This document shows positions 43,640 to 57,000 of a DNA stretch of 64,000 nt, one piece after another (position 1 is the stretch's first letter; each line of letters starts with the position of its first letter). Under the pieces are notes generated by a model that saw only the letters and a list, made by a program, of their open reading frames with translations, was not told the DNA's origin and made no database searches. This DNA is from Glaciozyma antarctica PI12 (lineage: Eukaryota; Basidiomycota; Microbotryomycetes; Kriegeriales; Camptobasidiaceae), in contig KZ627161.1 of NCBI GenBank assembly GCA_002917775.1, positions 886,417-950,416 of the forward strand, given 5' to 3'. Position numbers and translations under genes: made by a program.

Positions 43640-45026
43640 TCATACTCCCTGCGCCCAAGTCCAGTTGTACGTGTTGCTCTCCTTGAAGAAGTCAACGACA
43701 AGCTTCTCCAGCTCGAGCTGCTCCCGATACTTGGCATCGCTTCCCTCCCCCTCCCCAGGTCTCCGACCCTTCCTGGACTCCTCCTCGTACAGCGAGCGAT
43801 ACACCTCGACCGTCTCATGCACCTCCTGCGGCGTCGAAAGCCCCACAACCGTCGGCGTATCCTCTCCCGATCCGTCGTGTAGAGCAGCGGAGGTAAACCC
43901 GTAGCCCAGCGAGACTTTTTCGAGAGTCGATCCCCGCTTCGCAACCGCTGCGACAGCGTCCTCGGTCGCTTTCTTCAGCGCGGGCGAGGCGGGATGCCAG
44001 GCTTGGCCTCCAGCGGTGCGGAGGAGTCCCATGCTTAGAGGGGAGGCGGAGATGACTTGCTTGACTCCGGCGGCGTGGAAAAGGGGGAGGAAGGACGAGA
44101 GAGTCGTGTTTTGGATCGTGTGGTGGCAGTAGGTTTGGAGGATGTCGATGGGCTCGCGATGAGCGGCGACGAGGCGAGCAATGCGGAGGAGGGAGGGAAG
44201 GGGGAATCCTGATACCCGAGAGCGAATGATCAGTACTAAGATTCGAGTAGGGAGGAAGGAAGAACGCACCGCTGAAGCCAACTGCTCGAATCACGCCCTC
44301 CTTCTTCAGCTCGAACAGCGTCGCCATAGCATCAAGGAATTTTTGATCCCCTGGTCCTCGAATCTTCGCCTCGTCCCCACTCGCCAGTCCCCACCGCGCC
44401 AGATCCTCCTCTCGCACCTCCCCATCCGGCCCAACCGTGTATCCTCCTTCAGCTGCGTCGCCCACAAGCTCCGCCACGAATTCAGCGTCGTGCATATACA
44501 CTGCAGCAGCCATTAGCTTCTTCTCGCATCGCTCGTCAACTGCGTGCTTACCTCCATCAAGGTAGTCCGTCTTCATGAGCTCCAGCGAGCGCGCAATCGA
44601 GCGGCGGATCCTCTCTGGCGAGTAGTCGAAGCCGTCCTCCCTCGTACGCCCGTAGCGACCCGCCTTGGTGATGATCTGGTACGTGCTCCGAGGGAACTCG
44701 TCGGCCACCGCCTCGAAAGCCCTCCCCAAGACCGCCTCCGACGTCGTGTAGTAGGGCGAGGTATCGATCGTCGTAATGCCGTACCGGAAGGCGAGGCGGA
44801 GAGTCTGCTCCGGGATGTCGCTCTCCAGGTCGTCTGCTGAGTTGTAGTCGTAGCCAAAGACTCCTCCACCGAGTACGATCGGCGGGAGAGAGAGACGTTC
44901 GTTCGCGGCTCTCCAGCTCTGCGGGGGCGTCAGCAGGCGGGCGAGGCGAGCGGCGTGTGGGTTACGTACAGCGTTGTTCACTTCAGGGAAGAGAGGGCCA
45001 CCTCGGGGAGCGAGCAGATCGGACAT
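43640..45026 (-). CDS. aldo-keto reductase, D-arabinose 1-dehydrogenase (Ara2)-like
   Basis: The start is MSDLLAPRGGPLFPEVNNA. The AKR barrel shows GGGVFGYDYN, then ITTIDTSPYYTTSEAVLGRA (catalytic Asp and Tyr), YQIITKAGRYGR (Lys) and DILQTYCHHTIQN (His region). ARSLELMKTDYLD and HDAEFV follow the order of yeast Ara2 and plant L-galactose dehydrogenase. The C-terminus ends ESNTYNWTWAQGV. Ara2 oxidises D-arabinose to D-arabinono-1,4-lactone in the cytosol, the step before D-erythroascorbate; that substrate is inferred from family resemblance. Five exons, with the first ending just after 20 residues. Confidence 0.86.
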
Positions 45027-45307
45027 GGCGGTTGAGGAACAAGAGACGAGATCGTCCAACTTTCGACCGTTCGACTCCTCTCCGCTCTCGTCTCGGCATC
45101 GATTCTCTCGGAGCGTGGTCTACGAAATGCAAAGTTACGAACGGAAGTGGAGAGAGCAGCTAATAAGGGAGGGGTAATCGGAAAGCAAAAGGGGAATAAT
45201 GTGGGAGGAATGCGGTGGGGGGAGACGACGACGAACGGTGCGAGCGACGCTCTCCTGCGCCGTCGTCGTCGTCGTGGTGATCTGAGATAAGAGAACTGAT
45301 CCAGGGA

Positions 45308-48300
45308 CTATGGGATGGCATCTCGACTGGCGTGGAAAGGGCACGACTTGCCACGATCAAGCCTGCAGCGTTGAAAGCGTCAGCAAAGGCGAGCTGGAGG
45401 ACGCGACAAGGTACTCACCAGGCTTTAATGCAGCCGTTGTGAAAGTAGCAAAGGCAAGGAAGTCGAGCAAGGGCGTTCCCTGCTTCGAACTCGATGAAGC
45501 AAATGCGGCACTCCTCACCAACTGCGAAGCGAGGTGGTCAGCTCGTCTCGCGCGGCGACATCAACCGCAGGACTGACCGAGTGGTCCCGAGGGAAGCTTG
45601 AAGACTGCGAGCGAACTCTGTCAGCGCGATGCGTAGGAGATGAGCGAAGAGGACGTACCCAGATAGCGACCATTGCTCGCAATCGCTCCTCCGCCCGCCT
45701 CCAAGCACTCCTTGACGTGTTCCTCCTGCTCCGCCCTCCCTCCCAACTCGGGCAGATCCGAACCACAGACTGGGCACTCAGAGAGCTCGCTCATCTCCGA
45801 AGCTCCAGCGTCGCTCCCGCCGACAAGCGGGGATGCCGATCCTCCTCTGCTCGGCGAAGCAGGGAAGAACGCGCCAGGCGAGAGGATCGACGCGCTCCCA
45901 AGTCCCAACGGCAGCGAGAGAGCGGCGTGGCACGCGTCGCAAGTGCGGTACTTGAACGGGACGGCCTCCATCCACGGCTGGTCGGCCATCAGGCCGGGCT
46001 CCTTGACGACTTCGGAGGGGTCGAGTCGGTCCGTGTGCGTCGAACAAGCCGCGCAGACGACTTCGCCGCACCGCCGACAGTGATGCTTGCGCTTGAAGAA
46101 GCTGAAAGGTTGTAGGCAGCGTCGGCAGTCGGGCGCCGCCTCGTCCGCCTCCCACACCGCCGCTCGGATCGTGCGGAAGGGCTTAACGGTCTCGTTCTGG
46201 ATCCGAGACGTCTCGTGCGTCGGAACGCGGAAGTCGGGAGCGCGAGAAAGTTGGGGAGTGAGGTCGTCGGACTGGACGTGGGAGGGAGCGGCGGTGGGTT
46301 GAGAGAAGTAGTCGCTGCCGGTGACGGAGGAGACGCTGGCGGGGGTAGGAGCTGCTGTCCAGGCTGACCGTGCGTCGCTGTCGGGATCGGCATCGCGCCC
46401 GTCGTAGACGAACTCATCGTCAGAATCTGCGATGCGAACCGTCAGAGCGTGCAGGACGAGACAGCAAACGACGACGCACCTTCATCTGCCTCCTCGGGAC
46501 CCAACTCGCTCCGAATGAGCGCAAGCTGCTTCAAAAAGTCCTCCAGCTGGTTCTGCGCCTTCCTCGTTCTCTCGGCATCCTCATCTCCCACCATCCCAGC
46601 GCGCAACTCGTCCGTCGCTCTCTCCAACCTCGCCGCCGTCCGCCGAAGCTCCGCACGATCGACCTCAGACTCGCCCTCGGAATGCATGACCGTCTTGCCG
46701 GAACGAACACTGGCGCCGGAGGAACGGATGGTCGCAGTAGAAAGGTTCGTGCCAGCGTGAAAGAGAGCCTTGACGAGGTAGTCGGACGACGGGACTTGAT
46801 CGTCTTCCTCCGCTTCGTTACTCTCCTCCTCCTCGCCATATCCCCAAGGTGACAGGTCGAGCCGGCGACGCATAACGCGAACCCAACGCCTTCGGCGAAC
46901 CCACTTCTGGCCGCCAAGACCGAGTCCACCGCCACCGCCTTCGAGGAGAAGCCGCAGCTCGGGAGGAGGCTCCGAGGTCCACTCTTCGGGCGGAGCATCG
47001 AATGAGGTGGCGTAAGAGTAGCCGTCGACGGGAGAAGACGCTTGGTCGGTGAGGTCGACGATCTGGAGAAAGCTGCATTAGCGGAAGGCTCTTGACGCGG
47101 AGAAATGCGACGCACCCAATCCGAGAGCCAAAACCAAGCCGGCTCTCCGGAGGCGACAGAAAAAGTCGAGCTCGACGAGGCAGGTGGGCTTGCGAGTGGC
47201 GAAGCGGCTGAAGACGACTCCAAGACAGCCGCGAGGGCCGAGGACGCGCTCGATCGACGATTCCCCGCTGGCCGCTTGCTCTCTGCAACAGTCGGCGGCG
47301 CGCGACCTGATCCCGTTCGTCCAGCCGAACGGACCTCCCTCGTTTCCGGTAGGACGAGCTCTCCCTCATTCCCCACGATGGGGAGCCCGACCTCGCTCCT
47401 AAAGACCGGTCGCTCGCCGCTTCCCTCCTTCGCCGTCCCGAGAAGAGAGTCGAAGGAGAAAGCCGTGCGACCGTCGTTCCTACTCAGCGGCTTTGAGCTC
47501 CAACGAGGACTTTGAGCGAGAGCGGAGAGGGAGGAGATCTTCTTGAGCGAGGGTCGTGCGAGCCGCTGATTCTCGTGGAGGACGACGGGAATGGTCGAAT
47601 GGAGAGTGAGGGGGTTGTAGGGCGTTCGGAGGGAGGATTCGAGGGCGGCGAGGACGGAACAGACGTGCACCTCGAAGACGGCGGCGGCAAGGTCCAACGC
47701 TGTCTCGCCAAAGTTGTTGCGGAGGAGAGGGGAGCCGCCTCGTTTTGTGAGAAAGATGACGATGGGGAGGTTGCCTTTGCTCGCGGCGTTCACTAGGAGC
47801 GGGACAGTGAGATTCGTTGCGGAGGGAGGGAGAAGCAAGACTCACTGAGGGCCGAATACCCGTGCTTCGATTGAGCATCGATGGAGGCGCCTGCGTCTTC
47901 AACGAGGTATCGCACGATGTCGAGGAATCCTTTGGAGCTGGCGTTCATCAAAGCCTGTGCCAGGAGAGGTAAGTCGCGGCTCCACAACCTCGAGCCCGTA
48001 AAAGCGTACCGTCCAGCCATCCGCATCGCTAAGCTCGGGGTTCGCACCCTTCTGCACTAGGTACTTGACCGCATCGAGATTACCGTGGTAGCTTGCGACA
48101 GCCAGTGGCGTCTGCGCGTTCGCGTCAGCTTTCCCCCGCAGCGCCCTTCGCAGCCCAAAGATTAAACGCACCTCTCCTTGTCCATCCTCCAGCTCCACCA
48201 TCGCACCGGCCTCCTCGATAAGATACTTGCAGACTTCGACGTGCCCCCTCCGCGCCGCGTAATGCAGCGGAGTGAGCCCGCTGTACGGACTGGGCGAATT

Positions 48301-49138
48301 CGCGAGGACGAATGGGCTTGGGAACCCATCGCTCCCATCGCCGCTCATCAACCCCCTCAGTCGCTCGGCATCTCTAGACGCTGACGCTTTCCCGATGAGC
48401 GTCTTCAGCTCGGCCAGGTCGAGCCCCTTGGAGCTAAGGGGAGGTGGAGAGTCGAGGGGGGATGGCGGTGGCTGAGCGGTCGACGAGGGAGTGGTTGAGA
48501 GGTCGAGTGTGAGGTCCGCACCTTGCGAAAAAGGGGACGGAGCGCCGCGGGGAGTGACGGAGGCGCCGTAGCTGAGAGGTGACGAAGGGGAGGAGGACAA
48601 GGCGCGTGCTGTGCGGCCTTCGTTGAGTGCTGAAGTCGAGGAGGAGAGGGTCCGGTGGAGCGACGAGGCCGGGCGCATGGTGATAGGCGTCGAAGAGGGA
48701 GTAGATTCCAGGGAGGGAGGAGTGCCGGGGTAGATGAACGGCTCTGCTGAGGCGGACAGTGGGTCGCTGGAGGAAGGAGGCGTGGACTGCGATGGATAGG
48801 TGAACGACTCCTCTTCCGCCTCCTCCTGCAGACCTTCCCTGATCTCCCCCTCTTCCAAACTCGACTCTGCCAGCTCTCCGTCCTGAGCTCCGTCCGACCC
48901 GCCGTTGAGTCCCTCCTGACCTCCCCAGACCTCTTTCGAGGAGCTGAACGGCTCGGCGAACAGATCGTGACGCGCCCAGGAAGATATAGGTGCTGGTTTC
49001 GAAGGTGCTGGTTTCGCTTCGAGGGTGGCTGCGAGTGAGAGGTCGGAGAGAGGGTCGCTGCAACGAGGAGAGGGAGTGAGCTTTGAAGAGCTGCAACTCG
49101 CCAACACGGGAGCTGCTTACCTTGCCATCCTGGCTGAT
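45308..49138 (-). CDS. ankyrin-repeat, DysF (peroxin/ferlin), FYVE and RING protein
   Basis: A two-codon first exon splices to MASDPLSDLSLAATLEAK and ~250 disordered residues. Ankyrin repeats follow: GLTPLHYAARRGHVEVCKYL, TPLAVASYHGNLDAVKYLVQ, ALMNASSKGFLDIVRYLVED and LVNAASKGNLPIVIFLTKRG. After a Ser-rich linker comes a dysferlin-type segment (DGYSYATSFDAPPEEWTSEP, WVRRRRWVRVMRRRLD, SPWGYG). Then an acidic region, a FYVE finger (CRRCLQPFSFFKRKHHCRRC, GEVVCAACS) and a C-terminal RING (GEECRICFIEFEAGN, RLPCLCYFHNGCIKAWLDRG, KSCPFH). FYVE binds PI3P on endosomes, and the FYVE-RING pair resembles yeast Pib1, an E3 ligase of the endosome/vacuole. The added ANK and DysF parts are unusual. About nine introns. 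Confidence 0.82.
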
Positions 49139-49255
49139 CCCTTTCGCAAACTTAGGTGCCCTCTTGAGAGGTCGGCGAAGGGAAAGGAGGGAGGCCCGCT
49201 CCGCATGGATCCGCTCCTCCTCTTTCTCCCTCTCCCCACGTCTTCCCCAACACCG

Positions 49256-50972
49256 ATGGCTCCCAAATCTGCTTCACTCGGCTTTGCTACAAGATCTGTC
49301 CACGGCGACGCTGGCTATATCTACGGCAAGGAGGTCGCGCCTAACATCTCTGTCTCCACTACCTGTGCGTCTTTCCTCTTAACCAGCACACAGCGCGCTG
49401 ATCCCCGTCGTCGTAGTCCGCCACCCGACTCCAGCGGAAGTCAAGGCTGCAGGAGACGCCGAGTTTGATCCCTCGGAGCCTACGCGCGACATCTATTCTA
49501 GGTATACACAGCCAACGCTCACCCGTTCGAATCTCTCTCCTCTCTCTCCACCTGCCGCCGTGTTGACGCCTCGTTTCAGGAACGGAGAAGGTTCTTAGCT
49601 CTCTGCTAGGTGCTCCCACCATCTTGTACCCATCGGGTATCTCGGCATTCTACGCGGTTCTGCTCCTCTACCGACCAGACACGATCGCCATCACGGAGGG
49701 CTACCACGGCTGCCATGAATCCATTCAAGTGTACCGTCAGACTCGTGGAGCTGACGCTGTGGTGGGTACTCTTTTTTCCGTCGCTGGAAGGTAGCTCATC
49801 GTCCCTCTTCACCTTCAGCGAGTCATCAAGCTTGACGATCCCTACCCCACGGAGGGCAAGCTTCTTTGCTGGGTCGAGACGCCTCTCAACCCCACTGGAG
49901 AATGCCGAAGCATTGAATTATGTGCGTGCAGGAAATTTGCGATCACCGTCGCTTCGATTAACGCTTTCTCGCCACGCAGATGCGAAGAAGGCTCACGACG
50001 TTGGAGGAGTCGTCGGCGTCGACAGCACTTTCGCTCCTCCTCCTCTCCAGGATCCCTTCAAGTGGGGAGCCGACGTCGTTATGCGTGCGTTCTCGCTCCC
50101 TCGTCTCCGTCTCACCGCTGATTAATCTCGCCTGTGCCACAGACTCTGGAACCAAGTACTTTGGAGGCCAGAGCGACGCGTTGACTGGAACTGTTTCGGT
50201 CAAGAGCAAGGAGGATTGGCTTCAGCTATGGCACAACCGTACCTACACGGGCAGCAACGCCGGCTCGCTCGAAGCATGGCTCATCCTCCGCTCTCTCCGC
50301 ACTCTCAACCTCGTTCGTCCGTCCTCCTCCTTCCTTTCCCCACTAACACTCCCCAATACCGCAGCGCGTCACCCGCCAATCCACCACCGCCACCGCTCTC
50401 GCCCAATGGCTCTCCTCCCTCACGCGCGGCATTCCTGGCTCCGAGCTCGACGGCCCTGCGGACGTCATTGAGCATGTCTGGCATGCGTCGCTGCAGGACG
50501 GTGGAGGGGGCAAGTGGATCGGCGAAGGGAAGCAGATGACGAGTGGACCGGCGTGCTTTGCGATCCTGTTGGCGAAGAAGGAGTACGCCGAGCACTTGGG
50601 GCATGTTCTCGAGCTCTTTACCGTGCGTTTTTCTATTTGGCGATTGGGGGGAAAGGGACTGACAAGGTTAAGCAGCCTGCAACGTCGCTCGGAGGCGTCG
50701 AAAGTCTCATCGAGCAGCGGTCCATCTCCGACCCCGGAGCTGATCCCCGACTCGGTACGCTTCTCCCTCTCTACCTTTGCGTACCCGCTGACACTCTGAT
50801 TTCGCAGTGCGCCTCTCCATCGGCCTGGAGGACTTTGAGGACCTCAAGAACGACCTCAAGAACGGTCTCCGCAAGGTCGTCCAGGTCAGCATCGTTTCGC
50901 TCTCGATTAACGAACTTCTCGCTGACGCTGCTTCTCTAACAGTTGGAGAAGGGCGTGGTCAGCAAGCTTTAG
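49256..50972 (+). CDS. Cys/Met metabolism PLP-dependent enzyme (cystathionine gamma-synthase/lyase-like)
   Basis: The start MAPKSASLGFATRSVHGDAG is followed by NISVSTT, then after splicing PTRDIYSRYTQPTLTRTEKV, APTILYPSGISAFYAVLLLY, ITEGYHGCHESIQVYRQTRG, WVETPLNPTGE and VGVDSTFAPPPLQDPFKWGA. The PLP lysine is in SGTKYFGGQSDALTG. TYTGSNAGSLEAWLILRSLR and SLGGVESLIEQRS complete the trans-sulfuration fold. The weak GHSD-to-GQSD change and the overall pattern place it with the fungal YHR112C-type branch rather than classical Cys3 or Str2. The reaction is therefore uncertain: cystathionine synthase, lyase or a related C-S enzyme. It lies 117 bp from the divergent ANK-FYVE-RING gene. Stop at 50970-50972. 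Confidence 0.85.
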
Positions 50973-51145
50973 ATCTCATGTAGATTGTGTAGACAATTTC
51001 ACGTCCATCGCCAGCGGTTCTCCCTCCGCTCCTTTCTGCTCCTTCGCAGCCCGCCTCGCTTCCCGCCCTACGTACCCCGCTCTCAAAGTCCGGCTAGCTA
51101 CTCTCGAACGACGACAAGAATTCATATGCAACTGCAAGTTCCACC

Positions 51146-52640
<1,495 letters not shown>

Positions 52641-54054
52641 GCTCTTTGAAGTTGAGGAAGGTGTTGAGTTGAGCAGAGGAGCGACGACGAGAGCTTTCGT
52701 CGAAGAAGCTGACCTTCTCCGAGGAACGTTCCGTCAGCGAGTCGGGCCCGGCGGCTACTCTCTTCTTACCGGGCGTACGCTCATCCTCGGAGATGGAGAC
52801 ACGAGGACCCTTGATCTGCACTGCGCGAACTCCTGTTATGAAGAGCAGGTACCTTTGCTGCACACCAGCTCGCCCCGTCTGCCACGTCGCCCCCGCGGAC
52901 CTCCGAGGAATTCCATGGCCCTCGCTACCTCGACTCCATCTTGCAATGAAGCAGCTGGGGGTACGCAGTGGCTTGTCCATTCAGAGAACAAAAATAGCAG
53001 AGCTCCCAATTCCGTCCCTTTGAGGGGTGGGCCTGCCCCGCCGCAGGAGGAGCAGCTCCGCACTTCGGCCCACTCTCTCGCGTTCTCTCTGCCGCTTGTA
53101 CTCCTACCCGTTTAATTCTTCGGAACTTCGAGCTTCTAGAGGGAGGTAGTCCCAAGGCGATCTCAACCGAATGAGTCGCTACCATCCCTCTCCTCGCCTG
53201 CACTAAGCAAAACCTCGCTAGCGAGATCGACGCTTCCTTCCTTCTCCTCGCCGTCGACCTCCGGAACTCCTCCGACTTGCAAGCCCTAAACGCCATCATT
53301 CCACCCCTTTCATTCCACCCCATTCTCTTCTACTCTCCTCGCGATCCCTCCTCGCACGAAACGTCCTCCCCATCTGCTCGCTCGCTCTCCAGCGGCTCTC
53401 ACGAGCCATCTCCTTGCGCTGGCCCTGAATCCCGTGGTGAATCGCAGTCAAGCTTCAGCTGCGACTTTGAGCTTCTACCAGAGCTGCACCACCTGGAGAA
53501 AGTGGGAGGACGACACCGAATCTCTCGCTCAACCCTCATCGCCATCCTTGCGAATCATGTTCCTGGCGATTAGCGGGTGAGTCGTTCGACGAACGAGGAT
53601 GGACCCTCGGTCGATATACGATATCGCTAGGGATGGGGTGCGGGGGGGAGTAGAGACTGAGATTATGGCGTCGACGTATTTCGCAGGATTCAAAGTGACG
53701 AGCGCGAAGCGGTTTGAAGAGATGGGTGGTGCGTTCCCTGCGCTGATGAGAGGGGAAGAAGGCAGATGAGCCTGAAAAAGTCCTACGGGGCCGTCGAAAC
53801 AGTTTGCGAAGCAGGGTGGGAGGGTACCGGCGAGGAGGTTAACACACGAGGCGAGCGAAGCTGCCGACGACGAGGACGGGCCGGAGTGAGCTGTTGAGAA
53901 CGGTAGCTCTGGGTAACCTGGTGGGACAGCAAAGAGAGCAGACAGGAGGTACGAAGAAGATCTAGCGGCGAGAAAAAGCAGAGGTTGGTCGACCGGTCGA
54001 TCACGAAGCTCTTCGCAAGATCTCAATGCGTTCCTACATCCTGCGTGCGTTACT
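52641..54054. other. 1.4-kb stretch without a firm gene; possible plus-strand coding pieces
   Basis: This is the largest gap in the window. The left part (52641-53000) is the promoter of the reductase gene. On the plus strand several open stretches read like protein in different frames: ACTKQNLASEIDASFLLLAV at about 53195, NPVVNRSQASAATLSFYQSC at about 53430, and GGVETEIMASTYFAGFKVTS at about 53640. The last could splice (GTGCGT...GGCAG) to a short exon ending RVGGYRRGG near 53840. I could not join them into one gene from an ATG and do not recognise a family. It may be a real uncharacterised gene, a decayed one, or chance in GC-rich DNA. Confidence 0.3.
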
Positions 54055-57000
54055 TTATTGGTACCGTCTCCGATCCATACGCACCATATGCATCACCCTC
54101 CTCTTCCACCCATCCAGCGCCGCTATCGTCCTCGGATGTGCCTCCCTCAACGCCCGCCTCGTCTCCTTGCCCTCCTTCCTCTCCGTCTTCTCAGGCACGA
54201 ACATCGCCGGTCTCGCCGCCAATCCCCGATCGAGCACCTCGAGGAACGCAGCGTGCGGGAACCAGTAATTCGCGCGCCTAATCCTCGTCGACTCCTCGAC
54301 CGTCGGTAGGAACTCCGCCTCCGTCATGACGGGCGAAGCGAGGAGTTCCTCGATCCCCTCGGGTCGTTTACGATGCGCGTCTCGTTCGGGTTGGCGGAAT
54401 TGGAAGAGTCGACTGGGAGCGCGGGCGGGGGGGTCGGTGCGAGAGCCGGTGCCGAAGAGGTGGGAGAAGGTCGAGGGGTCCGGGACGTCCTCGTCCTCGC
54501 CGCGAAGGAGGACGTGCTCGGCGATCCAAAAGGCGCATTCGAGCTCGCCCGCGCGACATGATGCGACCCCTAGGGCGTTCCAGTTGCCCGCGTCGAAGGA
54601 GAACCCCTGCGAGGCGAGGAGCTCCCAGGTGCGAACGATCTCGACGTGATCGTCCGGCCGGTTGGAAAGAGTGTCGATGAGAATGGTGAAGGGAAGGGAG
54701 AGGGTATTGCGATGCGAGGTATCGATTTGGGGGAGACGTGAGGATGATGCTAGAGATGGTGAGGACGAAGGGAGGGTGGCCTCGGAAGTTGAAGGTGAGA
54801 GGAGCGGGGGGGAAGGGGAGCGCGAGGAGGAGAGGAGAAGAGAAGGGGAGGGGGTAGACGACGTGGATGGGGAGGGGGGAATGGGGAAGGGGAAGGGGAA
54901 GGGGAGGAGGGAGATGAGGTGGCGGGGAAGGCGCTCAGGACTCGGTCGTGGAGACGACGAAATATGAAACGAACGTCGTCCACCTCGCCCGCTCCACGGT
55001 ACGCGCTCATCATCGACGTGTAGATGGAGATGGACGGCTCGACCTTGCGCCCGAGGAGATCGCTGAAGAGATTCATCGCTGCTTTCGCCTCTATCTTCTT
55101 CGCGAGTCCATGGATCAACGGACCCAGAACGCTCAGAAGCGCCTGTCGAGCGACCAAAGGGCGATCATCACTGCTCGGCTGCTTGTAGCGACGCTCAGCT
55201 AGCGGCGACCCCTCAAGGAAGCTCTTCGCGATTCCCATCGCCTTCTCGATCCCTCCGGCCGTGCGCTGACGAACGAACGAACCGACGATGATCCCGTACG
55301 TGACCGACGACGCCTGAATCCCTCGAGCTCGCATCTCCGCTAAGCATGCCTGAGCCTTCCTCGTCTCGCCGCGCTTGAGGTAGCCGTTGATGAGGGTCGA
55401 GAAGATGAAGGCGTCCGGCTTGACGACCGTCGTCGAGATCGGAAGAGGGCCGTCCTTGGAAGGACGATCCATAAGGGTGAAGAGCTCCTCGGCAACGTCC
55501 ATGAGTCCGGCGGTGCAGACGGACTGCATGAGGAGGGTGTACGTCTGGGCGGAGGGACGGAGACCTTGACCGACGGCTTTGCGGAAGAGGGAGAGGGCGG
55601 TTTGGGCAGGAGTGGCGGAGAGGACGATGGCCTTGAGGATAACGTTCGTCGTCGCCGAGTCGGGCTGCATTCGAGCATCGGGGTGCGAGTTGAGGAAGGC
55701 GAAGATCTGGAGCGCTCGCGTCCATTGAGCGAGCTCGACGTAGGCGTTCATGACCGTCGACCATACTCGCTGGTCGGGCGCGACCCCCCTTCGCTGCATC
55801 TCCGTCATTACGCGCCCTGCGGCTTCGGTGTCGCGGAGGTTCGAGTGGAGGGTGACGAGGGCGCTGTACGAGACGACGTCTGGTCGTAGCCCGAGGTCGC
55901 CGAGGCGGTTGAAGAGGGCGTAGGTCCGCTCGACGTCGTGTCGTGCCGCGATTCCAAAGAGGAGGGAGTTGGCCGTCGCGATCGTCGGTCGTAGACCCGC
56001 GTCGACCAGATCCGCCAGCGCCTTCATCCCGCTCTCGACGTCGTCCACTCGCACGTACGCACGCACGAGCTCTCCCCATAGCCTCGCGCGGTCCCTCTCC
56101 GACGACGCCACGCCGGCGGCCGCGTCGAAGAGAGAGCGCACGCCGACCAGCTGGCCCAGCTGCGACTGCGCCCGCATCCTCCGCGCCGGGTCCTCGAGAC
56201 TTCCCTCCCACCCAATCTCCCTCAGCTTCCCCAGCAGCTCCGAGACCTGCGTCGATCGACCTTGCGCCGCTGCGACCTTGACCATCATCCGATGCGCCGC
56301 GACTGCCAAAGCCTGCTCGCCTTCATGCTCGTTCTCCAGCGCCGAGAAAGATTCGAGGAGCTCCTCGAGTTGCCTAGCGATCCCGTCCGCGTCCCCGTAG
56401 AAGCCATGCTGAGCTAAGCCGTCGAGGAGGGTTGTCGCAACTTGGAGCTCAACGGCGACAGGAAGCGTGATGCTGCGCCGCTCGAGGTGCTCCCGTATGC
56501 GGAGAGCTTCGATGGGCAATCCAGTGGTAGCGAGGAAGGAGATGAGGTGAGGGGCGAAGGCTTTGAGGTCGACAGGGTCGGTGGCGAAGCGTTCCAGCCA
56601 GGAGAGGGGGAGAGGGGGGAAAGACGTCCAAGTAGCTCGCCGTACTGCCGCCGCACGTAGTCTGCAACGCCGGGTTGCTCGTGCTCCGCCGCCTCGAAGA
56701 CGTGCTCGAGCTTCCAGCCCAAAACGAGCCTCAGCGCCTGCTCAGGTCCGCTAGCCAACCGCCTCCAGGCTTCGAGTAGGACTACGAGAGTCGTCCGCTG
56801 CGACTGAAGAAGGGTGCGCTGCTTCTCGGGTCTGAGGTCGGAGGAGGAGGGACGGAAGATGGTGCGAAGGTCGTTGCCGAAGACGTCGTCGGGGGAAGGA
56901 GTGGATGTTGACGAAGGAATTTCGGGGAGGTTATCGACGAGGGCGAGGGAGTCGATTTGGAGAGTAGCCAAGCTCTTGCGATGCGAGTCGCCTTTCGCTA

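Noticed and set aside
45308-49138. Two separate genes (ankyrin protein and FYVE-RING protein)
   Set aside because: Exons join in phase through the DysF and acidic linker, and no stop plus new ATG or promoter-like gap lies between the halves.
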